Below, piece by piece: positions 47,572 to 55,866 of a DNA stretch of 62,375 bases. A program made the translations under genes and the position numbers. The stretch's first letter is position 1; every line of letters begins with the position of its first letter. Source of the stretch: JBDZUZ01 sp040255445 (GTDB taxonomy: Bacteria; Planctomycetota; Phycisphaerae; Phycisphaerales; UBA1924); NCBI GenBank assembly GCA_040255445.1, contig JBDZUZ010000005.1, positions 1-62,375 of the forward strand, given 5' to 3'. The notes under the pieces were generated by a model. The model did no database searches, was not told the origin of the DNA, and saw only the letters and a list, made by a program, of their open reading frames with translations.

Positions 47572-50238
47572 TCAGCACCCGCTCTGCCAGTGATTGAAGA
47601 ACACGGTGATGTCGTCACCATCGGTGCCGCCAGAGTTATCGATGTCAGCGTTGCCCGACTGCCAGTCGGTGAAGAACGCCGCGATGTCATCGCCGTCGAC
47701 GCCCCCGGAGTCGTCCCAGTCGGCCGGGCAGGAGATCCCTTGGATCGCAGTGATGCACGCGGAGAACTCCGAGGTTGCGCCGGCGGAGCTGGTAGCGGTC
47801 GCGGTGATCCATTCGCCGGGCGTTGTTACAGCGACCGAAGCGTTGAACGGAGCGTTCCCACCGCTATCGGACGTTGCTACCGCCTGTCCCAGCCAGGTGC
47901 GGCCCTCGCCGAAGCCCGAGGGGTCGCAGGCCGCGCTCGCGAAGAACTCGAGGGTGAACGTCGTGTTGGGCGTTGAGTGCAGATCGCCGGTGATGCTGGT
48001 TGTGCCGTTCTCGATCACCGCCGCGGCGAGGCTCGGGAAGTTCTGCATCCCGTTGGGGCCGGTGTCGGCGTCGAGCGGGTCGATGAAGTTGGGCCCGCCG
48101 CCGCCCAGATCGATGCCCAGACCGCCGTTCTCGAAGATCGAATTCCTTGAGATCAGCGCATCCTGAATATTGCCGGTGATGAGCACGCCGATGGTCTCGG
48201 CGAAGGCGATGGTGTTGTTGCGGATCGTGACACCGACGGGGAGTTCGCTGGCGATGAAGGGGCTGACCGCGAGGTTGACGAGGCTGGGGATCGGGCTCTG
48301 TCCGGTCGCATCGGTGCCGATCAGGTTGTTCTCGATCACCGTGTCTGTTGAGTTGCCCTGAACGGCGATGCCGGTTCCGAAGCGCTGGCCCGCGGCGTGG
48401 TTGGTGCCGGTGATGGCGATGCCGCCGATGACGTTGCCGCGGATGAGTGTGTTCTCGGCGGAGCTCAACTGGATTCCGTAGATACCGCGTTGCGGCTGAC
48501 GGGCGGAGCCGTCGGGCGTGATTCCGATGTAGTTGCCTTCGACGATGGTGTCGATCGACGAGACGAGCGAGACCTGCGCGCCCTGCGGGAAGCCTTCTTC
48601 GCCATAGCGGCCCGAGCCGGAGATGATGTTGCGCTCCGCTGCGGTCGGCCCGCCGATACGGGTGTTGACGGCGAAGAGGTTGGAGCCGGGAGCGCTGACG
48701 ACGCGGATGCCCGCTCCGGGGCCGGACATGGTGTTGCCGATGACGGTGGTGTCGCGGACCGGGCCCTCGACCGAGACGCCCCAGCTGCCGCCCGAGAGTG
48801 TGTTGCCCTCGCCCGGTTCGGTCCCGCCGATGATGTTGCCGGTGGGCTCCGGTGTGCCGCCGAAGAGCCCGGCCACGCGGACGCCGCCGTGGAGCGGTCC
48901 GGAGATCGTGCAGCCGATCACGCGGTTGTTGTTGCCCATGATGTGGACGCCATATCCGCGCTGCATGACGCGGTCGAGGCCCTTGATGACGCAGTTGTCG
49001 GCGTGGATGAAGATCGCCGCGACGCCCCAGGCGTTGGGCTGCAGGCCGTAGATGCCGACCTCCCAGCCGTCGGGGTTGGTGTCGCCGGTGAAGTCGGTCT
49101 GGGTGGTGAAGTCGATTGTCGTGGCGTTGTCGGTGAGCTCGAACGCGCCGTCTTCCATGCGGAGGATGGCTCGGTCGGTCAGCAGCCAGAACTCGCTCGC
49201 GGGGATCGCGAACTCGATCGTCTGCGGGCCGGCGGAGTTGTTCGCGGCCATCACGGCCTCGCGCATCGAGACCTTGCCGTCCGGACCAGGAAGGTCCGCG
49301 ACGGTCTGGAACCCGCCGGTGTCAAAGGTGTCGTGGAGCGTGGTCACGGTGATGGTCTCGCCGCCGGTGGGTGTCGTGTCCTGCAGGATCTCGAAGTTGC
49401 CGCTGATGCCGACACCGCCCCAGATACTGCCGATGTTGATGAGGTAGTGCTCGCCCGCGGTGGCGAGGAAGCTCACGCGCGATGATGTGCCGCAATTGGG
49501 CGCATCGTCGTTGGCGGCGATGGGCTCGCCGACCGGGCAGCCGTCGTCGAAGATCGCGATGATCGACTGGAAGTCGGTGATCCCGCAGTTGCTGACGATG
49601 GTGAGCCCGGTTGCGGGGGCCTGCCAGCGAAGGAAGATGTCCTTGCCGACATACCCAGCGCTGTTCCAGTTGCTGAAGCTCGTTGATGCACCGGTGGTGT
49701 CGAAGGAGAAGAGGCCGGTGCCGGTGATTGGGATCGCGATCTCGCACTCGTCGCCGGGGAAGGGCGCATCGATCGAGAGCGAGAAGGAGCTGGGCTCGGC
49801 ACGCCCGTGGTCGATGCGGAAGGTGTAGGTGCGGCCTTGCACGGCGTAGAACGAGACCTCGCCGTGCCATGTCGGGCAGTCGTTGATGATGTCGCTGCAG
49901 GCGACGGGTATCAGCGTGGCGCAGTCGGAGCCCTCGTACGCGGCGACGTCCATCGACCACGGATTGGGCGATGCGCAGGTGTCGAGCGTGACGCGGCCGG
50001 ACTGCGGCGCGGTCCAGCGGAACCAGACATCGTTGTTCATCTCGGCGCAGCCCGTGAAGATCGGCCCGCTGTAGGTCGCGCCGGTGGGGTTGTAGCTGAA
50101 GGTGCCCAGGCCGGAGATGACCGTGGCGCCGGAGCAGTTGTCGTTGGCCGGCTGGGCCGCGGCGTGGGAGATCAGGGCCGCGGGGGCGAGGGTGAGGGTC
50201 GTGCCGACGAGGGCGGCGAGCAGGGTCTTGCTGGTCAT
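47572..50238 (-). CDS. Secreted parallel beta-helix protein with GC-type dockerin-like tail
   Basis: An 888-residue exported protein. Signal peptide 1-28 (ending SHAAAQ), two related N-terminal beta domains (about 29-150 and 155-270; each opens with a short Cys-containing strand and a GTGLFSFDTTGAS/GLGTFSYNPTGAT turn), then about 450 residues of right-handed parallel beta-helix with many NNRVIGCTISG-, NTMSGPGAG- and NYIGI-type turns (NosD/pectate-lyase-like). The last 52 residues carry two DxDxSGGxDGDDI loops from CPADWD to a terminal GC. Carbohydrate binding or cleavage is possible but no catalytic site was identified. ATG 50238 follows GGAGGTGCTCCC. Confidence 0.88.
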   Translation of the reverse strand: MTSKTLLAALVGTTLTLAPAALISHAAAQPANDNCSGATVISGLGTFSYNPTGATYSGPIFTGCAEMNNDVWFRWTAPQSGRVTLDTCASPNPWSMDVAAYEGSDCATLIPVACSDIINDCPTWHGEVSFYAVQGRTYTFRIDHGRAEPSSFSLSIDAPFPGDECEIAIPITGTGLFSFDTTGASTSFSNWNSAGYVGKDIFLRWQAPATGLTIVSNCGITDFQSIIAIFDDGCPVGEPIAANDDAPNCGTSSRVSFLATAGEHYLINIGSIWGGVGISGNFEILQDTTPTGGETITVTTLHDTFDTGGFQTVADLPGPDGKVSMREAVMAANNSAGPQTIEFAIPASEFWLLTDRAILRMEDGAFELTDNATTIDFTTQTDFTGDTNPDGWEVGIYGLQPNAWGVAAIFIHADNCVIKGLDRVMQRGYGVHIMGNNNRVIGCTISGPLHGGVRVAGLFGGTPEPTGNIIGGTEPGEGNTLSGGSWGVSVEGPVRDTTVIGNTMSGPGAGIRVVSAPGSNLFAVNTRIGGPTAAERNIISGSGRYGEEGFPQGAQVSLVSSIDTIVEGNYIGITPDGSARQPQRGIYGIQLSSAENTLIRGNVIGGIAITGTNHAAGQRFGTGIAVQGNSTDTVIENNLIGTDATGQSPIPSLVNLAVSPFIASELPVGVTIRNNTIAFAETIGVLITGNIQDALISRNSIFENGGLGIDLGGGGPNFIDPLDADTGPNGMQNFPSLAAAVIENGTTSITGDLHSTPNTTFTLEFFASAACDPSGFGEGRTWLGQAVATSDSGGNAPFNASVAVTTPGEWITATATSSAGATSEFSACITAIQGISCPADWDDSGGVDGDDIAAFFTDWQSGNADIDNSGGTDGDDITVFFNHWQSGC

Positions 50239-50465
50239 GGGAGCACCTCCGCGGGGTGGAACGGGTCTCTCGAGGCTGTCTTGCGAGCGGGTCCGGGGGC
50301 GGCGGGTCCGGTGCAAACCCGGGCCGCCGCTCAACCTGTATGCGACGGAACCGCCCGCGGCCTGCCAGATTCCTGTCCCCGAGGCCCATGCAGGGTGCAA
50401 ACAGCACATGAGGGAAGTTCCGTCCGGAGTGGGCCGCCCTGCCGCGGCCAGATCGGGAGAAGTCG

Positions 50466-52310
50466 ATGCAGTCAGAGCGAACGGGATCTCGGCGGGGGGC
50501 GGTGCTGGGTGGGCTGGTGTTCTGCGGCACACCGGTGTTGATCGGTGCGGGGCTGATCGCCGCGGCGGTCGGGTTCAACGTCGCCGCGCTCCCGCCGGTG
50601 CCCGAGCCACCCGAGAACCGGGTGACCGAGGCCAAGCGGGTGCTGGGCAAGATCCTCTTCTGGGAGGAGCAGCTCTCGAGCGACAACATGGTGTCCTGCG
50701 GCACCTGCCACACGCCGGGGGCGGGTGGCGCGGATACGCGCCGCGTGCGTCAGCCGGGGCCCGATGGGATCCTGAACACGCCCGACGACATCTTCGGTTC
50801 GCCGGGCGTGGTGAAGTCCGATGAGCTGGGCAACTACGAGCTTGACGGCATCTTCGGACTCAACGCGCAGGTCACGGGGCGGGGTTCGCAGACGGCGATC
50901 CTCGCTGCGTACGCGCCGACGAACTTCTGGGACGGCCGCGCCGGCGGGCGGTTTGTCGATCCGGAGACCGGCGCGATGCTGATCCAGATCGGCGGCGCGC
51001 TCGAGAACCAGGCGGTCGGGCCGGTGCTCAACGATGTGGAGATGGCGCACGCCGACCGCGACTGGGCCGCGGTCTCGGCGAAGCTCGCCACAGCGCAGCC
51101 GCTCGCGCTGGCGACCGATCTGCCGCCTGATATGGCGCAGGCGATCGAGGGCGGTGTGGACTACCCCGAACTCTTCCGCCGCGCCTTCGGCGATGATGCG
51201 ATTAGCGCAGCGCGGATCGCGTTTGCCATCGCCACGTACGAGCGGACGCTGATCGCGGATCAGACGCCGTGGGACCGGTTCGATGCGGGCGACACCAACG
51301 CGCTGACACCGCAGCAGCGGGCGGGGCTTCAGACCTTCCAGGGCGCTCGGTGCGCAACGTGCCATGATGCGCCGGTCTTCAGCGATCACAGTTTCCGCAA
51401 CATCGGGCTGCGTCCGGTGGCGGAGGATCTTGGGCGGCAGATCGTGACGGGCAATCCGGCGGACCGCGGCCGCTTCAAGGTGCCCACGCTTCGCAACGTC
51501 GGCCGCAAGACCAGTTTCATGCACAACGGCCAATTCAACACACTGACCGGCGTGGTGCGGTTCTACGCCCGTGCTCCGGGCAGCCCGCCGCAGTTCCGCG
51601 ACAACCTCGATCCGGTGATGGACCAGGTGCGCTTCCCGCCGCAGCAGGAGGCGGGCCTGATCGACTTCCTCGCGAACGGCCTTCTTGATCCGCGGGTGCG
51701 TGACCGGGTCTTTCCGTTCGATCACCCGACGCTGTACTCGGTGCGCACCGCCGATCAGCCCGCATCGCTGGGCGGCGGACGGGCCGGCACCGGCGGATTC
51801 ACACCGGCGATGGTGACCTCGGCGCCGCCGTTCGTCGGCAACAGCGAGTTCCGCTTCGGCGTGCGTGCGGCCCGCCCGGGCTCGACGGCCGTGCTCCACA
51901 TCTCCCACACACCGCCGGTCGGTGGCGTGATCGCCACGGAAACGCAGCTCGGCCCGGTGACCACCGCGGGCACGGGCAACGGCGGCGGCTACGCCACCAT
52001 CCACTGGCCGATCCCCGCGGATGCCGCGCTCGACGGGACCACGATCTACACGCAGTGGGCGATCACCGATGCGGCCGCGGCCGGGGGCATCGCGCTCTCG
52101 CCGGTCGTCCGCTACACGTTCTTCTGCGGCGGTGTGGGTTGCCCGACATCGTGCCCGGCGGACTGGGACCGCTCGGGCGGCGTTGATGGCGATGACATCG
52201 GCGCCTTCTTCACGGACTGGCAGCGCGGCGAAGCGGATATCGACTTCTCGGGCGGAACGGACGGCGACGACATCTCGTACTTCTTCGCTCGCTGGCAGGC
52301 GGGGTGCTGA
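50466..52310 (+). CDS. Di-haem cytochrome c peroxidase with GC-type dockerin-like tail
   Basis: A 614-residue protein. An N-terminal hydrophobic segment (about 11-37) serves for export or anchoring. The CCP/MauG region (about 45-420) has two CxxCH sites, C78-C81-H82 (CGTCH) and C296-C299-H300 (CATCH), separated by about 218 residues, longer than in typical peroxidases. A beta-rich domain of about 120 residues follows, then the 52-residue dockerin-like module (563-614) with two DxDxSGGxDGDDI loops and a terminal GC. Peroxide reduction or MauG-like oxidation outside the cytoplasm is inferred. It is divergent from the beta-helix gene. Confidence 0.9.
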   Translation: MQSERTGSRRGAVLGGLVFCGTPVLIGAGLIAAAVGFNVAALPPVPEPPENRVTEAKRVLGKILFWEEQLSSDNMVSCGTCHTPGAGGADTRRVRQPGPDGILNTPDDIFGSPGVVKSDELGNYELDGIFGLNAQVTGRGSQTAILAAYAPTNFWDGRAGGRFVDPETGAMLIQIGGALENQAVGPVLNDVEMAHADRDWAAVSAKLATAQPLALATDLPPDMAQAIEGGVDYPELFRRAFGDDAISAARIAFAIATYERTLIADQTPWDRFDAGDTNALTPQQRAGLQTFQGARCATCHDAPVFSDHSFRNIGLRPVAEDLGRQIVTGNPADRGRFKVPTLRNVGRKTSFMHNGQFNTLTGVVRFYARAPGSPPQFRDNLDPVMDQVRFPPQQEAGLIDFLANGLLDPRVRDRVFPFDHPTLYSVRTADQPASLGGGRAGTGGFTPAMVTSAPPFVGNSEFRFGVRAARPGSTAVLHISHTPPVGGVIATETQLGPVTTAGTGNGGGYATIHWPIPADAALDGTTIYTQWAITDAAAAGGIALSPVVRYTFFCGGVGCPTSCPADWDRSGGVDGDDIGAFFTDWQRGEADIDFSGGTDGDDISYFFARWQAGC

Positions 52311-52391
52311 CAGCAGCGCGATGAGAAGTCGAGCATCATGTGGGCGGCGGCCCGTATCTCGCGCTCCGGCGCTGGATGCGGGCCGCGGTCT

Positions 52392-55061
52392 TTACCGGTC
52401 GTCGGTCTGGCTGAGCGTGCGCCACGCGGCGGCGTTCTCGGTATCGCCGAGTTCGTCGTAGGCTGTGGCGATAGTCGCTGCGACAGCGCGGGTGCGCGGA
52501 TGGTCGCGTCCCTGGATCTCGGCGAGCGATTCGTACGCGGCGCGGACCTCCGCCGCGGCGGTGTCGTCGCCGAGCTGCAGCAGGCACAGACCGCGGCCGA
52601 GGCGGAGTGTGGCGGTGAGCGGGTGCGGATCGGGGAGCACGCGCCGCGCGGTAATCAAGCCGGTGTCGTAATAGCTCAGCGCGGGGCGGGTCTGCCCCAG
52701 AGCGCGGGTGACCCGGCCAAGATTCACGGTGACGACGAGCGTGTTCGGCGAGTCGGGGTTCAACCGCATCATGGTGTCGTAGAGCTCGGCGGCGATGACT
52801 CGGGCTTCTTCCAGGCGGCCGGCGCGTTCATACGTGTACGCGAGGTTGTTCTTCGTGCTCAGCGTCAGCGAGTGCTCATCGCCCCAGTCGGCGCGGGCCC
52901 GCTCGTATGTCTCTCGCAACAGCGGGAGAGCACGGTCGTACTCGCCGGCGTTGCTGAGGACCGTGCCGAGGTTCTGCATGACGGCGACTGTGTTCTGGTG
53001 GTCTTCGCCCAGCACGCGGCGGCTGAGGGGCAGCGCGGTTTCGAGCAGGCGCAGAGCCTCCTCCTGCTCGCCGCTGCCGCTGAGGAGGATCGCGAGGTTG
53101 GTCGCCGCGGCGAGGGCATCGGGGTGATCCTCGCCCAGGTTGCGTGCGGTGGTCTCGTAGTTGCGACGCGCCAGCGGTGTCGCTTCCTCGGGCCGTCGGT
53201 CGGCGCGAAGGAAGAGCGCGAGCAGATTCGCCGCGACCATGGTGTCGCGGTGCTCGGGGCCGAGTATGCGCTCGCGGGCCTCGAATGCGCTGCGGAGCAG
53301 CGGCTCGGCTTCCTCCATGCGTCCCAGCGCCTGGTAGACCGCGCCCATGTGCATCCGGATCGTGGCCGCGAAGTCGGTGTCGCCATAGCCCGCGGCGGTG
53401 AGAGCGGCGAGAACGGGCTCGATCTGGTCGCGGGCCTCCTCGTAGCGGTCGAGACCTTCGAGCGCCGCCGCAAGCTGGCCGGCCGGATCGGCCCAGAGGC
53501 GTGGGTCGTCGGGGTGGAGTTCCTTGGCGAGCGAGAGCGCGGCGGTGTAGAACTCCGCGCTGCGTTCGAGCTGTCCGAGCGCTCCGTATGCCGAGCCCAT
53601 CACGTTGCGGAGTTCGAGAAGCACGACGGGGCGGTCGGCGAACCGGGGTTCGATCTCGCCGGCGACGAAGTCGAGCGCATCGACCATGGACAGCGGCGTG
53701 CCGCGGCTGCGTTCGGGGTGCGCTGTCGCGATGATCTCGGAGAGGAACTCGGTGACGGCCCGGGCGTTGTCGGCCTCGGCCTCCGCGGTAGCGCGGGCCT
53801 CGGCCTCGGCGGCCTGCAGCAACTTGGCTTCATCGCGCTGATCGGCGATGCGGAACGCGAGGGCGGAGATGACCACGAGCGCGAGAAGGAGCGTGACCAG
53901 CGCGGCCGCGGCGGAGGCGACCAGCGGCCGATGACGCCGGGCGAAGCGCGCGAGCTGCTCGCGGGCGGTGTACGGCCGCGCCGAGATCGGCTCATCGGAC
54001 AAGAAGCGGCGGAGGTCCGCGGCAAGGTCCGAGGCGTGCTGGTATCGATCTGCCGGCTGCTTGGCGAGCGCCCGCTGGAGGATGACCTCGAGATCGCGCG
54101 GCAGGACGCTGTCGCCCAGACGCGGCCGCGGCGGCTCGTCCTCCTGGATCGCGCGGAGCGCCTCGTGGAGCGAGCGGTCCTGCGTCGAGATCGGCGGCGA
54201 GCCGGTGAGCAGTTCGTAGAGGATCACGCCCAGTGCGTAGACATCGGTGCGGCTGTCGACGTGACGGGTGTCGCCGGCGGCCTGCTCGGGTGACATGTAG
54301 CTCAGCGTGCCCAGGATCTGTCCCGGCGATGTGGCGACGGTGAGGTGCGCGGTGTCGTCGGTGTAGCGTGCGATGCCAAAGTCGAGGATGCGCGGGCTGC
54401 CGCGTTCGTCGATGAGGATGTTGGAGGGCTTGAGGTCGCGGTGGATGACGCCGCGGCGGTGGGCGTGGTCGATGCCGTCGCAGACGAGGGCGAGGAGCGC
54501 AGCGCGGCTGCGGACATCGAACGATGCGGCGGTTGCGTGCTGCGTGATCGGCGCGCCGCGGACCAGATCCATCGCGATGTAAGGCTGGGTGCGTCCATTA
54601 ACCTCGAGCACGCCGGCATCGAGGACGTGCGCGATGTTGGGATGGTCGAGTCGCGCCAGGAGCTGGGCCTCGTGCGAGAGCCGGCGCACGAGCGAGGGCG
54701 AGGCCGCTTCGGGGCGGACGAGCTTGAGCGCGACGACACGGTCGGGGAAGTCCTGTCGGGCTTCGTAGACGACGCCCATGCCGCCGCGGGCGATCTCGCG
54801 GATGATGGTGTAGGGGCCGATCGCGGCCGGCGGCGCGGTGTCGACGGAGGGATCGAGGTCCAGGAGCGCTGCGGGCGAGACATCGAGCACAGCGCCGGTG
54901 CGGTCGTGGTGCGAGAGGAGCCCGGCGAGTTCCGCGGCGGTATCGGGGTCGGTCGAGCGGAGCTCGTCGAGCCAGCGCGTGCGGGCCTCGGTGTCGAGCG
55001 CAGCGCCCTGCTCGAAGAGCTGCTTGAGACGGTCGTGGGCTGTGGGGTCTGCAGCGCTCAT
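52392..55061 (-). CDS. Membrane Ser/Thr protein kinase with extracytoplasmic TPR repeats
   Basis: An 889-residue PknB-type kinase. Kinase domain 84-370: GRGGMGVVYE Gly loop (91-100), K113, HRDLKPSN (D209), DFG (227-229), ATSPGQILGTLSYMSPEQ activation segment. One membrane helix (about 379-403) precedes about 480 residues of TPR-like helical repeats of about 42 residues with GEDHPDAL-type spacing (kinesin-light-chain type). It sits directly downstream of an ECF sigma gene in the same direction (55 bases), a common arrangement in planctomycetes. The start ATG 55061 lacks a clear ribosome site. The C-terminal TPRs probably face the periplasm. Confidence 0.93.
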   Translation of the reverse strand: MSAADPTAHDRLKQLFEQGAALDTEARTRWLDELRSTDPDTAAELAGLLSHHDRTGAVLDVSPAALLDLDPSVDTAPPAAIGPYTIIREIARGGMGVVYEARQDFPDRVVALKLVRPEAASPSLVRRLSHEAQLLARLDHPNIAHVLDAGVLEVNGRTQPYIAMDLVRGAPITQHATAASFDVRSRAALLALVCDGIDHAHRRGVIHRDLKPSNILIDERGSPRILDFGIARYTDDTAHLTVATSPGQILGTLSYMSPEQAAGDTRHVDSRTDVYALGVILYELLTGSPPISTQDRSLHEALRAIQEDEPPRPRLGDSVLPRDLEVILQRALAKQPADRYQHASDLAADLRRFLSDEPISARPYTAREQLARFARRHRPLVASAAAALVTLLLALVVISALAFRIADQRDEAKLLQAAEAEARATAEAEADNARAVTEFLSEIIATAHPERSRGTPLSMVDALDFVAGEIEPRFADRPVVLLELRNVMGSAYGALGQLERSAEFYTAALSLAKELHPDDPRLWADPAGQLAAALEGLDRYEEARDQIEPVLAALTAAGYGDTDFAATIRMHMGAVYQALGRMEEAEPLLRSAFEARERILGPEHRDTMVAANLLALFLRADRRPEEATPLARRNYETTARNLGEDHPDALAAATNLAILLSGSGEQEEALRLLETALPLSRRVLGEDHQNTVAVMQNLGTVLSNAGEYDRALPLLRETYERARADWGDEHSLTLSTKNNLAYTYERAGRLEEARVIAAELYDTMMRLNPDSPNTLVVTVNLGRVTRALGQTRPALSYYDTGLITARRVLPDPHPLTATLRLGRGLCLLQLGDDTAAAEVRAAYESLAEIQGRDHPRTRAVAATIATAYDELGDTENAAAWRTLSQTDDR

Positions 55062-55116
55062 AGGTGCGTCCGTGCGGACGGGTGGTTGGGACGAGTGGTG
55101 CGGACGGTGCGGTTGT

Positions 55117-55698
55117 TCAGGTGCGGCGCCGCTGGATCTCTCGGAGGAGCCAGGCGCGGGCATAGGCCCAGTCGTTCTTGACGGTGGCGGTGGAGAGCCC
55201 CAGCGCCGAGGCGGTCTGCTCGATGGTGAGGCCGGCGAAGTATCGCAGCATGACGATCTCGTGCTGCCGCGGGTCGCGGGCGAGCAGTGTCTCGAGCGAT
55301 TCGTCGAGCAGCAGGAGGTCGTCGCCCACCGGCGGTTCCGCGACCGGCGGTGTGGGCTGGTGTGCGCTCATGGGCACGGTGGGGATGCCGGCGGACTTGA
55401 GATGGCGGGCGCGGTCGATGAGGATGCGGCGCATCGCGCGGGCGGCGGTGTTGAAGAAGTGAGCGCGATCGGTCCACGCCAGGTCGCGCGCGCCGATGAG
55501 GCGGACGTAGGCATCGTGCACGAGTGCGGTGGGCTGGAGCGTGAGCGCTGCGCGGCCGCGTTCCGCGCCCAGGAGCACGCCCGCGAGCCGTCGCAGTTCT
55601 TCATAGACCAAAGGAAAAAGCTGGTCGCACGCGGCGGAATCGCCGCTGTTGGCCGCCTCCAGCAGTCGTGTGACCTCGTTGGCCGGTGTCGTGCTCAC
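55117..55698 (-). CDS. ECF sigma factor linked to a Ser/Thr kinase (planctomycete type)
   Basis: A 193-residue ECF sigma of the kinase-associated type. Region 2 contains ALVHDAYVRLIGARDLAW and FFNTAARAMRRILIDRARH; region 4 contains EIVMLRYFAGLTIEQTASAL and TATVKNDWAYARAWLLREI. The HFFxxAAxAMRRILIDxAR block is characteristic of sigma factors encoded beside kinases and thought to be controlled by phosphorylation instead of an anti-sigma. The start is GTG (55696-55698) after GGAGTGGTTC. It is the first gene of the sigma-kinase operon. Confidence 0.9.
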   Translation of the reverse strand: MSTTPANEVTRLLEAANSGDSAACDQLFPLVYEELRRLAGVLLGAERGRAALTLQPTALVHDAYVRLIGARDLAWTDRAHFFNTAARAMRRILIDRARHLKSAGIPTVPMSAHQPTPPVAEPPVGDDLLLLDESLETLLARDPRQHEIVMLRYFAGLTIEQTASALGLSTATVKNDWAYARAWLLREIQRRRT

Positions 55699-55752
55699 GA
55701 ACCACTCCGTACGCGGCGCCGGCCCCTGCGCAGGACCGGCTGTGAATCCGGG

Positions 55753-55786
55753 GAATCTTTAGCCCCTCGGGGGCGCCGGGACGCAG
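55753..55786 (+). promoter_or_regulatory. Leader element shared with the tandem paralogue (copy 1)
   Basis: GAATC, TTAGCC (55759-55764), TCGGGG (55767-55772) and ACGCAG (55781-55786) recur in the same order upstream of the paralogous gene at 58353. TTAGCC lies 108 bases before ATG 55867. It may be promoter or 5'-leader sequence retained after duplication. Confidence 0.5.
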
Positions 55787-55866
55787 CGGCAGGTAGAGGG
55801 AAGGTTCGCCGGGCGCGTGTCTGGAGGGGTCTTCCGGAGTGCATTCGTGCAATACGGAGGTGGAAG

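Noticed and set aside
52347..52386. Bidirectional terminator between the peroxidase and kinase genes
   Set aside because: GCGGCCCG and CGGGCCGC can pair, but the loop is 24 bases and no T-run follows on either strand, so support is too weak to list.
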